NCBI GenBank assembly: GCA_039621445.1
Contig: CP154954.1
Coordinates: 23,944,954-24,008,953, forward strand
Source of the DNA: Euglena gracilis
Taxonomy: Eukaryota; Euglenida; Euglenophyceae; Euglenales
Length of the DNA stretch: 64,000 nt
Direction of reading: 5' to 3'
Positions 10,540 to 33,324 of this stretch are shown here, piece after piece (within the stretch, counting starts at the first letter, position 1; each line of letters begins with the position of its first letter). The position numbers were made by a program, and so were the translations under genes. The notes below the pieces were generated by a model, which saw only the letters and a program-made list of their open reading frames with translations, made no database searches and had not been told where the DNA came from.

Positions 10540-12410
10540 CAGCCTAAAATTTCCCAACTTTCTTGCTGAAACCGCGCTTCTTCCTTCAATGTTTCCTTCA
10601 TTGAGTCAAAAATTCTGGTCTTTCAACACAATAAATATTGGTTGCATCTTCAACATCACAGCTGTGGATGATCTTGTCAACATATAAACATCTGATGCAC
10701 AGAGATAAAATTGAAGGAAAAAACGAGACCTGGTAAATAGTTTCCTGCGAATAATCAGTTTATTAATTAATTATAAAATAATTAATAATTAATTTATGTT
10801 CACCGGCAAGAAGCTTCTTTGAACCAAACAACAAAGAAAACTGCTCTATTTTAGAACAATCTATGAAGACAAAAAAAGCATGAACAAAGAACAGCAACGA
10901 AATTAAGGAAAATCATTAACAACCAATCATAATATTCCTTTTGGTCCAGTTTTGTCCACAATTTATTTTTGCAAAAAAAAGGATGTCCGGATTTGTTTGT
11001 TTGTCAGGATTTGACGGAAACCACGCCTCTGGGGGACCAGAAAGAGTTAACCTGCCCCCAAATAACCTGGCGGGGTCCTTGCTCCTGGCGGGGGCCGAAT
11101 AAATTGGCGGGGGGGGAAGATGGTTCCCGTAACTTGGAACCCCCCTTTTTGGGCAAAATTCCTTTATGGCACTGAAAAAGGGGCCCAAATAACCTGGCGG
11201 GGGGGGGGGCAGGGCCAAAAGTTGGTTCCAATAACCTGGCACCCCGCCAGGTTATGGGGGGGGGGGGGTTGTCGGGATTTGTCGGGGTTTGTCGCTAGAG
11301 GTTCTGCCCAGTGCTGAGCAAGAACTCCATTCTGGAGCAAATATTCTTTGTGGCTTTCCAAATGAACAATCACCCCGTGTATGAGCTGTATTGTGTGTAT
11401 GTGTATTTTTTTTGAAGTTTGGTGACCCAGGGGGAGGGGGTGGGGGTGGGGGTCCAGGCCAAGAGGGGGTGGGTCTGGACCCCCCCCTCCCGGTCCTGAA
11501 AAGTATTGTGTGAGACACAATGTCTTCATACATCCGGGCTGCTCCCGGATGCCATATGCCAACCCCTTTCTGCCTTGTTGCCTGAATCCTTTGACTGGCG
11601 TAGCTGCGTGTTGAACGCCACTCGCCCCGGCATAACTCCCATTCCTACGGAAGACTGGCAATGTGTGGTGTCTGCCGGTGGTTTACTGCAGAATGCAGTA
11701 AACCGCGGACAAGAGGGGTCTGTAGTGCATGTCTGCAGTCAACACATGCGGAACTGAGCACACTAAGCACAGCCCGAAGTGTAAGCACGGAGGGAATGGA
11801 ACATTGATGCGAACCAGGCTGAATTTGACCAACTCTGGGGGAGGGGTCGCGGGTGTCATGGAGTTCCTGGGCAGGCAGACACCACCCCACCCCTCAGGTT
11901 TCGACACAATACGTATGAGGGCAGGTGGGGGGTGAGTCGGACCCCCCCCCTCTGGTCCAGCAGAGGGGGAACATACCCCCCATCAAAACAGTGGCACGGT
12001 CTGGGTGACCGAAAATTTTGCCCCTCCAAAACGGCCAAAAGTACCAGGGCACCGCAACCTAAACCCCGTACGCCCTCCTTATATCGAACCCTGATCCCCC
12101 CGGGGCATCAGTGCCTGTGTGGTTGTCGGCCAAAAGCTGCCCAAAAATGTGCTGTTCTGGGCTTCCGGCGCCTTAGTTACTGGAAGTGCTTTGAATGAGT
12201 GCCCAACCCGGGTGGGGTGGGATCTGGGTTTACCCAGGCAGGTACCGGGGGGGGGGGGTCGGTCTCGCCTTGAAATTCAGCCTGATGCAAACTTGGTGTT
12301 TGCCCTGACACATGCAAGCACAGTGCAGCGTGGTGGTGAGGGGGTCAGACACACACATGCGGCCACTGTGCAGAGGGGCGTCGACTGGCCTTCACTGAAC
12401 GGAAACCCCC
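10540..12410. other. Intergenic, repeats only
   Basis: An AT-rich stretch at 10,750-10,800 is followed by a repeat with several AATAACCTGGCGGGG motifs (11,060-11,260) that ends in an inverted pair ATAACCTGGC/GCCAGGTTAT. A diverged relative is at 25,245-25,400. Nothing coding is seen between here and the stop codon of the membrane-protein gene. Confidence 0.4.
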
Positions 12411-12413
12411 CGC

Positions 12414-22220
<9,807 letters not shown>

Positions 22221-23830
22221 CTGTGAAATAACGATTGGTGGGCTAACCATGACAATTGCCGACGTAGCACACGCCTTGTCTTTGTCCTGGCACAGCAAAG
22301 GGGCCAAAAATTGTTGAATTGAGTGTATGGTGGGTTCCTAGCCATTTCAGCTTCACTGTGGGGGCCACCAACAATTTCCTATGGCAGCACACAGGTGACC
22401 ATGGCAGCACACCAAAAGCATGGATGGCGGCAAACCCAGCAATGTGTGCGAAAAGAAGCGCCGATGCCTTAAGACCAGGCAATTGCTCTGATCAGTACAT
22501 ACATGATGGAGACGGAAATGCGACAGAAGGGGAAGAAAATGGACTTTCAAATGGACAAAACACCTTTGAGCAACTGAAACCCAACCACGACAATCAAATC
22601 TGGATGACCCCAGATTATTCAAAAAGAGAAACATCTTCTTAAAATGATTAAGTTTTGAACATTGAAGACTTCCTCATCTCTTTTGCATTCTCTCTTTTCT
22701 CGTCTCTTTTGCAGTGAAAACCTGTTTTGAGAAAGAAACTTTAAACTCTCAACCGATATAAGCAAGCAATCACATGTATGGCATCCTGCAGGTTTTTGCG
22801 GCTGACGTGGTCTCCCATCTTACGGCCAGCAGCATATGTGACTTTAAAAAACCACCTTCACCATCATCTTACCCTAATCTTGTTCTGCATATTCTTTTCT
22901 CACTGTTATCCCAATTCATCGAGCGGGATTTCAATCGCATTGTCCAACAAAAATATTTGGGTTGGGAGGAAACAATTGGAGGGCCAACCGCACTTGATAC
23001 TTACTAATTCTTTTCTGTGCAACACCACCCCCACCCAATCTGTGCTCAATTTTGGCCGTCTCTATTTTCCTCGCAATGAACTGAAGTGTGCATTTGATCC
23101 GTTCTGGAAAGTAGAATCAGTCAACAGAGGCTGAACCCCTGGGCCACAATGAAACCCACTTTGTGTCTAACTATGCAACATGTTCACAAAGGCACAGCTA
23201 TTTGGCGAGGTTGGCTGTGTTTGTCAAAATAAGGTGCTGTTTATTTGCCCCGGCTCTGAAGTAAATGACAGCTTGCATTAACCAGAGCCAAAAAAAGAAC
23301 TGGGCAAAATCAATGGCGGCCTGAGGATGCGAAGAAAAAGCTGTGGCGACGATCATACCACACACCCCCGGCGGCACTTTTTCCTTGGCCCAAACCCACC
23401 CACCCACTTTTTCCAAAACCCCACCAACCCTCCCACGACCCCCCCCCAGGGGGAGGGGTCAACCACCAACCCACCAACCCAAAATACAGCCAAAATCGGC
23501 CGAAAAATTCCGGCCAGCCTTCAGGAAGGCAAAAACCTGACCCACGGCGCACCCCACCCCTCGGTGGGGGGGAGGGGTGTCCTGGGGCACCAACCCACCC
23601 ACCCACTCTTGAAACCCCCCCCTGTTAGAAAGGGTTAAGCGAATATATGGTTACGATGAAGGCAGCAGAGAGAAGCTGGTGGGCGCAGAAACTGAATTGC
23701 AGAGTTCCCTTGCTGAACATCCAAGGTATTTTCCCAACCAAGGAAACGCCCATGACCATGCCTGTTGGAGAAAATTACATTGTCTTCGGGAGGAATGGGG
23801 GGGGGAAGATACTGGGGGTCCTGGGGGATG
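22221..23830. other. No gene seen
   Basis: The expected 5' exons of the membrane-protein gene were not found here. The 23,385-23,640 stretch is C-rich with tandem CCCACCCAC-like runs, which explains the Pro/Thr-rich ORFs. Confidence 0.3.
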
Positions 23831-23831
23831 T

Positions 23832-25870
<2,039 letters not shown>

Positions 25871-26143
25871 CAGGCTTCTTTTTAAGACCCCCGGGGGGTC
25901 CCCCCACCCACCCAGGGTGGCGCGGGACCACCCCCGGGGGGGGGGGGGGGTGGGCGGGGACCCCCCTCCCAAAAATCGGGCCCGTTAAAGGCAATTTTCA
26001 AAAATTTTCGGCGCTTCGCACCGAAAAGGTATACCCAGCGCCTCCGGCGCGGGACCCCCCCCCCGGGGGGGCCGGCCCCGGACCCCCCACCCCCCGCCCC
26101 CTCCCCCGGGGGGGGGGGGTCAGGTGACTTAAAAAGAAGCCTG
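25871..26143. mobile_element. hAT-like MITE with perfect 8-bp duplication
   Basis: A 273-bp element with 16-bp terminal inverted repeats CAGGCTTCTTTTTAAG and CTTAAAAAGAAGCCTG. The flanks are identical: ACCTTGCC at 25863-25870 and 26144-26151. The interior has inverted G/C runs and CGCCTCCGGCGCG palindromes. No ORF. The perfect repeats and duplication suggest a recent insertion. Confidence 0.85.
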
Positions 26144-26939
26144 ACCTTGCCAGTCAATGTGTGGCAAAATCAAAGAGTTCAAAGAGGTGTCAATGTATCG
26201 TATCCTTGAAGGTCTCTGTTGCAGCTGCAACCCCAATTGTCCTCCAGACTCTTAAAAGAAGCCTTGAGGATCAAATTATTTTGAAGCCCTTAGGAAATCC
26301 AAAAAAAAACAGCAACGCCAACAACGCACTGCATCTTACGCAAATCAGGGGAGAGGTGGGTTGTGATTCACCAAAGGTGTTCTCCAGCGTTGTGGTGATT
26401 TCCAATGTGAGGACTCATTTCCAGTGAGCAAAGGGGGGGGGGAAGCAAAGAAGCACACCTGAAAGATGAGTAAAGCACATAAAATTGAGATGATGGAGCT
26501 GATTGTCTGCAAAGATGAAGCAGAAGAAACCCAAAAACTCAAATTCCACACGTTTTATAAACACTTGACAACGTTTGCAGCAACGACACAGTTCAAAGTT
26601 TTGCCTTCTCTGGCAAAAAAAGGCTGCTGGAAATACCAAATGCCCCAGGAATTCAACCCACGTTCTGTGGGGTACTCAAAGCTATCTTTTGGGCAATTTG
26701 GTTTGCGGATTGAAGAGAACTGTTAAAAGAACCAAACCAAAAACAACATCCCAATCCCATGGAGATTTGGGCCCGACCCAGGTGTCTGGTGGGAGAATAT
26801 TTTTGGGAACCACCATCAGTTCTCTGACTCCCTTCGCAGCCAACACACTCTATTCGCAGCCAACTTCAACTGCCACAGGGGGCTGCAAGAAATTAAAAAA
26901 AAAAACCAAACAGGTTGGTCGTTCATCCCGCCTAGAACA

Positions 26940-27515
26940 TTACCTGGTGCTGGCAGCTGTCAAACAGAAAATGTGGCGGATAGGGGGTTTCGTGTAATTC
27001 TGGGTGTGTTCTCATTTCCCAGGTGCAGGGCGGTCCTTAAGCAAATAATAATAATAAAAACTCCGCTGTCCCAGCACACTCAATGAAAATATAAAAGAAA
27101 ATGGGTAAATAAATTTGGCATCCTTCGGTGAGAACAGGTCGACATCAGGGGAAAAAAACTGGTTCTTGGCATCCTTGGACCATCGCCCATCCACCCAAAT
27201 CATCATTTGGACTTTTTAATTTTGGACCCCGTTCAAATCCCAGTCCGGCCCTTGGTCGGTCCTTTGGCTGAAAGGGAGGCGGTCCTTAAGAAAATAAAAG
27301 AAAAAACTTTCCTGTCCCTTAAGGACCGCCCTGCCCAGGGGTCATCCCGTGGGGGATTCACAACTCCTTGCCGTGCTTTGGAGGGTCAAAAGCATCAAGG
27401 TCCGGCCTTTTCTGGGTTTCAACCGGCAGTTCAAAACCCTGTCCCTAAAATGAAACTTGTGTCCCTTCGCACAGTGCAAAGGAATAGAAAAGGCTGCAGG
27501 TGCCTAAGAACATGG
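26940..27515. repeat. Dispersed repeat interrupted by a MITE
   Basis: This is homologous to 16,140-16,465. Homology stops at 27,025, resumes at 27,334, and the intervening 308 bp is a MITE. Confidence 0.6.
27026..27333. mobile_element. hAT-like MITE, CTTAAG type, copy 2
   Basis: Terminal repeats CAGGGCGGTCCTTAAG and CTTAAGGACCGCCCTG are identical to those of 10215-10530, and the interiors align throughout. The flanks are CCCAGGTG (27018-27025) and CCCAGGGG (27334-27341). The uninterrupted paralogue at 16239-16246 reads CCCAGGGG, supporting an 8-bp duplication. Confidence 0.85.
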
Positions 27516-30000
27516 TTGGGCCAGAGCAGGCTGAATTTGAACTAGCTTCTGGTCCACCGAATTCAGGACAGAACCGGCATTGCTCCATCTGCATGACGGC
27601 GGCGGCTCCGTCCAAAATAAGAAGGGTGACCAAAATGTCAGAAAAACAGCCAGAAAACTTTTGTTGAAATCCGCATCTGATTCTGCAAGCACATAGCGCA
27701 GTCAAATGGGCCGTTGCATGCAACAGATTAGAAATTTCAAATTTTCTGAAATTTTTGGCTCTGTGGGGTTCTGAAAGAGGCAAAATTTTGGGGCAGATTG
27801 ACAGATCGGCAGGTTCCGGGGCGTACTGCAGATCAAATCAGGAACTGGCAAGTAATTTTTGTAACTCTATGTCAGGAAGGACCCACCCGCCGGCTTGCCC
27901 AAAGCCCAGCGTGGAGGGGGGGTCTTGCTTTAAGTGGGCAAGGAGAATAGGTCAGGAAGATGTAAGCGTTCCAAGGTACCACGTTTTCAACTGTATGAAC
28001 CAATAGAAATCCCTTTAAAAGGGCTTTTGCTCAACGACAAATATTAATTGACCCCCCCCCATTTGTCCCCCCCCCTAAGTGGCCAGAGCGAGCCCAGGTG
28101 GCCAACTAGGGGGGGCGGTACTCATTTCAAAAGAAAATGTCTTATGACGAGGCTTTTTAGGGGGTAAGAGTTGGATCTGCTGCGCAGATAAAAGCTATGA
28201 AACAAGCAGCAGGAAATTTCTATTAGAACTAGCTCAATTTGCAGAATTAGAAGCTTTTTCACAATTTGCGTCAGGGGTTTTGCGACCATGAAGGCCGCCC
28301 CGGGTGTCCAATTACAGGGCGTCCCCCCAAATTGTGCACCCCCCAATTGGCCGGGGGGGGGATGGGCAATGGGCCAAAATAGAGGGGGTCGCGTAAAACA
28401 ATATGCAAAACCCCAAAATTCGGTTGTTCTCCGACAATATGTTTCCGACTCTGAAAAACCAAGAGATATCATGAAGAAAGAGCTTCCAATCTATGCGCGA
28501 TGTGACACAAAATGCAAAAACTATTCAGAAGACAAAATTGCGGGAAAAAAACACTAAACTTAAGTACTGCAACGCATTGTGTTTCCCACTGGCAGGCAGG
28601 AGCAGCATATACCCCTTGAAAAGTGTTTTTGATCATATGACTTCATTCAACATAAAACTGGAACAGCAGCTGTAACGATGTAACTTAGGCTTCACCAGTC
28701 CTACACTAGCGTCCTGGCCCAATGTGTCAAAATTTTTGCCCAGCACCTTCAAATTTTTTGCCCAGCGCCTTCAAAAAATTTGCCCGGGGGTCGCATAAAT
28801 TTTTGCACTGCACTGCACTACACTGCACTGTACTGCGTCCCAAAAAAGTATATGAACTTGTTCAGGATAAAAAATTCACTCCGTCATTATATTTTGCTGA
28901 AAATCAATCAAAAAAAGCCTCGCATTGTATCAATGGAAAAAGATCCATTCCGGTGGGAGTTTCAAAGTGCAACTGTGCAAAAACACCCGATCCGAGTGCA
29001 GAAATTTTCGGAACGGAGGCAAATAATTTGGGGATAAGGTGGAAACATTTTTGAGATAAAATGCAAATAAATGTGTGGAACTTGCAAACTTTTTTGAAAT
29101 AAAGTGCAAAAAAAATTGACCAAAAGTGCAAAAATGTATGGTGTGCAGTGCGAAGCAGTCGGTATTTAGGTGTAAATTAATGGTTAAATCCCAGAACCAC
29201 CAAAAGAATGATAATCCTACAGGTAATAACCTCACATCAGAATGCAACACTAAAAATTCTAGTTTTAGTGTTTTAGTGTTCTAACACACATGTTGGGATC
29301 ATCAGATGGCCCCTTGCGAAAAGCTTTCAATCCAGGTGAGGTGTGACATAAATCTGAGCAACCCGTGAAAATCCGAAATTAAGAAAATTGAAACCGCTAA
29401 ACAAAGTAGTTCTGGGCACCACATTTTTGATTGTTCAAAATCAATGGATCGGTTGTCTAAACAAAAAGAGATACAATCACAATCAAGGGAATTTGGGAAA
29501 CATCAAAAAAGTAGCGGAAAAATTCACCAGTCTGAAAATGATTTGCTGGACCATTAACAAAAGTTTAGTGTTCCGATTCTGTCCCTGATTTCGAAATTCA
29601 AGCTGAAATATCGAGGGGGTAGGGGTAACGCCGGTATGCACCTAGAATCAGAGCTGGTGAGGAGTTTGGAGAGACGAGGAATTAGGGAGGAGTTTATTGA
29701 AAATAAAAATGTTTCTAAAAATTATTAATTTTTTTATAAAAACAAAAACCATGAAACATTTTTGAAAATAAAAATTACTGGGCATCACCATCTCCTCATG
29801 TCCCAAAATACCTCGCCGGGGGGATCGACAAGGAACTAATGAAAAAAAGCCAGCAAGTTTTTTGAATGATTATTCCATTTCAACGCCTTCTTGGATGTCT
29901 TTTGGGCAATTTTCGTCAAATATACGTTTTTGATGTCAAATTTGCACCTTATTTTGTGCTTCTTTTTCCAGGATGCTTTTTTGGAGCATGATTAATTTCT
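27516..30000. other. No gene seen
   Basis: Mostly AT-rich. Includes three copies of TTTTTGCCCAGCRCCTTCAA at 28,730-28,795 followed by a CACTG/CACTA run (28,803-28,840), and a GGCC/CCCCTAAGTGG foldback near 28,050-28,115. Short ORFs look random. Confidence 0.4.
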
Positions 30001-30009
30001 GCCACCTCA

Positions 30010-30300
30010 GGGGTGTGGAGCCAAAACCAGTTAGTCTCTCCGAAAAACCAGTCAGTGGGGGGCAGACACAATTTGAGCAACGTGGTATGCCATGGCATTG
30101 GAAAAAAAAATTTGGCCAACACTGCTTGCTTTTGAGCCATTTGGATGTGAGCAAAATCACCAACCTACACAACTTTTACCAAGGGGGGTCACTTCCGCTT
30201 TTCCAAAAATCGGTCACTCACTTTTTTTTTCGGAAAACCAGTCAGGCACCCCCCGATGGGGGGGGAGGGTCGGCCCACTCTGAAATCCAAAGAAAAAACG
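30010..30300. repeat. Dispersed repeat, copy 2
   Basis: Shares CCAGTCAG, GGGGTCACTTCC, TCGGTCACTCAC and ATCCAAAG motifs in order with 2940-3190. Confidence 0.4.
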
Positions 30301-30539
30301 TGAAAATTTGAAAACCCGAAACCGTGAAATGATGGCAAAAAAAACTTTCCGTACCTCCTACTTTTCCTAAAAGTGTGCGGGGTTCACTTGGTAGTGGGTT
30401 TTTTGCCAACCTCCCCCCTGCACCTCAAAAAATATTTTCACCCTGTCCCCAATGGTGGGGAAGCAATGGTGGGGTCTTGACACAGCCTCGGCAAAGCTGG
30501 AAATTAAAAAAAAAGCATGTTTTACTTCTTAGGAATTAT

Positions 30540-30826
30540 TTGAGGGAATTTCTTAAGCACCCCCCAGGCTCCAAGCCGGCTGGCTGGAAAAAGGTGCTGG
30601 TTGGAATCCCTTGGGGGGGGGGGGGAGGTGCCAGGCTGGCACCCGAAACAGGCAAAGAGGCCCAAATCCAGCTAGGGTGGAATTTTCAGCCAAATTTTTG
30701 AGGTGAAAAATCAAAAAAATCCGGGGGGGTCAGCAGAGCTGCTGGCTGGAAGAAAAACACACACACACACACACAAAGGAGCTGGCCCCTGCGGGGCAGG
30801 GTCCAGCTTAAAAAATTCCCCTCGTC
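30540..30826. mobile_element. Possible MITE with GAGGGAATTTCTTAAG end
   Basis: The left end GAGGGAATTTCTTAAG and right end CTTAAAAAATTCCCCTC are inverted with a few changes and resemble the other CTTAAG elements. No target duplication is visible. It includes a CA run and a G run. Confidence 0.4.
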
Positions 30827-30829
30827 GTC

Positions 30830-31900
30830 GGGTCAAGTGGTCAAATGCAACCTCCTCACAAGCTTGGTTGTTGTTCCCAAAAACTCTCCCCTCCCCACCT
30901 CCCCTTGGAAAACCCCTGCGCCAAATGCTTCACTTTGACAAACCTTCCGGGGGGCTGGGTGAGAGCTGAGAAACTTTGGGAGCCAAGCGCATCAACCTGG
31001 ATTGAAGCGAGCGGAAATGGGCGTTTTCCAATATTTCAATGTTTAGCACCCAAGAATCCGCTTCAGCACTTTTGCCCATCCTCTCACTGTGGCTGGTGCT
31101 TCCCAATATCAATGAGGAATGCAGCCCCGCCTAAATATTTCCCTCTGTGTTTTACAATTTTCTCTCTGTAGGGCAGAAGAATTGGACATTGTGGGGGAAA
31201 ATCGAGTTTTTGAACATGGTCTAAGTGTTTTTATGGGAAGAAAAGCATTGGCACACCTCCCATGAATAACGTTGCATGTCAGAATCACCACCAAACTCTC
31301 TGCACAGAAATTACAAACCCGCTTTTCCACTCATGGCAGTGAATGCCCCAGACAGTGAAACCCATCAAAAAGGGTTAATCTCCTTTCCCTCTCTCTCTCT
31401 CTCCCTCTGGTTTGCCACAGACAATGAAGCAATTTCAAGTCTTTTCAGGGATTGGAAACTCTCCACCCATATCACCCCCATATGCCATAGTTGATAATGC
31501 AGATCAATGCGATACAGGCAGGTCCCAGGGGGTTTGGAACCCCCCCCATTGCGTTGTCCCCACAGTTGAGAACCCGTCATGCCCTCTTACAAGGCATTTT
31601 TCCTTAAAATGAGAAAAAGGAAAGCCACCTGCTCTGGTATTTGCCTCCTTGGGGGGGGGGGATGAGTCATGTCAATTGATTCTTTGTGCAGAGGATTGGT
31701 TGGGATGATTGACAAGATAAAACAAAGAAATGTGGAACACAATACTTCCAAATAGCATGAGGGCAACCGCAACGTCTCGATCATCGTATTTGGCTTGATG
31801 GAAGTGTTGGGTTGCATGCAAGGCATTGCAACAAAGTGAAAGATCAAATCGTCCATGGTTGCCCCCCCCAAAAAACCTAATCCGACAACTTCAAAAGAAA
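30830..31900. other. No gene seen
   Basis: Unique-looking, AT-leaning sequence with one CT-rich run (31,386-31,410). No domain, RNA gene or repeat recognised. Confidence 0.4.
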
Positions 31901-31919
31901 AAACAGCTGAATCCCCCCT

Positions 31920-32150
31920 CCGAGCAGCTGAGAAGTGGACTTAAACCCCCCTCCAAATAAAAGCCCCCCCCCCCCAATGACAAACCCCCCAAATAGAAGC
32001 CTCCCTCGGGTTTCCAAATAACATATCCCAATCCAATCCAAATCCAAATAATAATCCAAATCCAATCCAAATCCAAATCCAAATAATCCAAATAATAAAT
32101 AATAATAACCCAATCCGAATAACGCCCCCCCCCCCCCAGGCAGCCGCACT
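31920..32150. repeat. CCAAATA/AATCC simple repeat
   Basis: Repeats of AATCC and AAATCC (32,025-32,110) are flanked by CCAAATAAAAGCCCCCC motifs that recur at 18,005-18,090. The Ile/Trp-rich minus ORFs arise from it. Confidence 0.65.
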
Positions 32151-32451
32151 CATTCAAGGCGTTGGCAAACTGCAAGTACACAAAAGCAACATGGATTCGG
32201 GGTTTTGCCATAGTCTTAGCAACCTTTGGTTTCTTGAACCGTTTGGTGAGAGGGTTGGGACAGAGGACTCTTGGCACATAAAAAATAGGTATTTCCACAT
32301 CTCAAAAGGAGTCCAAAAAAAACCGAAGCGCCGAAATTTGCCTTTTTTGGGCCACACAAGGGTGCCCAATTAGAAGCCCCCGCTCGGGTTTTCCGCAGAC
32401 TGACCGAATACCAGCCCCGTTAGAAGCCCCAGGGGCTTTTAATTGGGGGGT

Positions 32452-32653
32452 TAACGTGACCCCCCCCCTATATGTCACCCCCCCCCTAATTGTCGGCAGG
32501 GGGGGCGACAATTAGGGGGGGGGTGCCCATCCTATGCACATGTAGGGTAAATTGAGTAACCCCCCCTAAATGTCACCCCCCCCTAATTGTCGCCAAGGGG
32601 GGTCAAAAGACTTCCTGGGGGGTGCCATATAGAGGGGGGGGGGGGTCACGTTA
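32452..32653. mobile_element. Foldback element with TAACGTGACCCCCC ends
   Basis: The left end TAACGTGACCCCCCCC and right end GGGGGGGTCACGTTA are inverted. The interior also pairs (CCTAATTGTCG with CGACAATTAGG). The whole 202 bp can fold into one long C/G-run hairpin. No ORF and no clear target duplication. Confidence 0.55.
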
Positions 32654-33039
32654 GTCTATAAAGGCTTGGCTTTAAGCCAACTCCTTTGAAACACCTGAAA
32701 AGCAACAGGGAACATGCTCCCATGCATTCCAATCTTCCTAACCTGCGCATGGCAATTATGGCTCAAAAATGGCAACACCTTGAGGATGGTTGCATCCCCG
32801 TGGGCCACATCCCACGCCAAACTCTCCAGTGGGTGTAAGAAAAAAACGGAAAAAACAAAAGACAAATTCAATAACAGGTGACTGTGTGAATTGAAAAAAG
32901 CAAAAAAAAAAAAGGCAAAGAAAAAAGCAGTTCCTTCTTCTCCAGAGTAATTAGTAATTACCCATCCTAGATGGGTCAGAACTGAAACACACTTCCACCG
33001 TTCCACTTGTTGTATATCAACTATGACCATGCTCACAAT

Positions 33040-33324
33040 GGAGACTAGGTGCGCTGTTAACCAAAGACCCTTGTTCCCCCTCCCCCTCCAATGCCGCGGC
33101 GCCCCCCTCGGACCCCTCCCCCTCCCGAAAATAGCCCAAAACCATTGTACTGATTTTTTCAACATTTTTTCCTCCAAAATCGCCATCCCGACCTGAAAAA
33201 TTGCGAAAAAGTGTCTTTTTTCAAAAAAAGCCAAAATTTGGCAAAAGTGCCACGTGTGACGCCTTGGCTAGACACCCCTCAAAACGGCGCGCGCCGCAGC
33301 GCACCCCCCCCCTGCCCAGTCTCC
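33040..33324. mobile_element. Small TIR element with AAT duplication
   Basis: The ends GGAGACTAGG and CCCAGTCTCC are inverted with one change and are flanked by AAT on both sides (33037-33039 and 33325-33327). It is related at the ends to the 1.6-kb elements starting GGAGGCTAGGC. 285 bp, non-coding. Confidence 0.5.
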
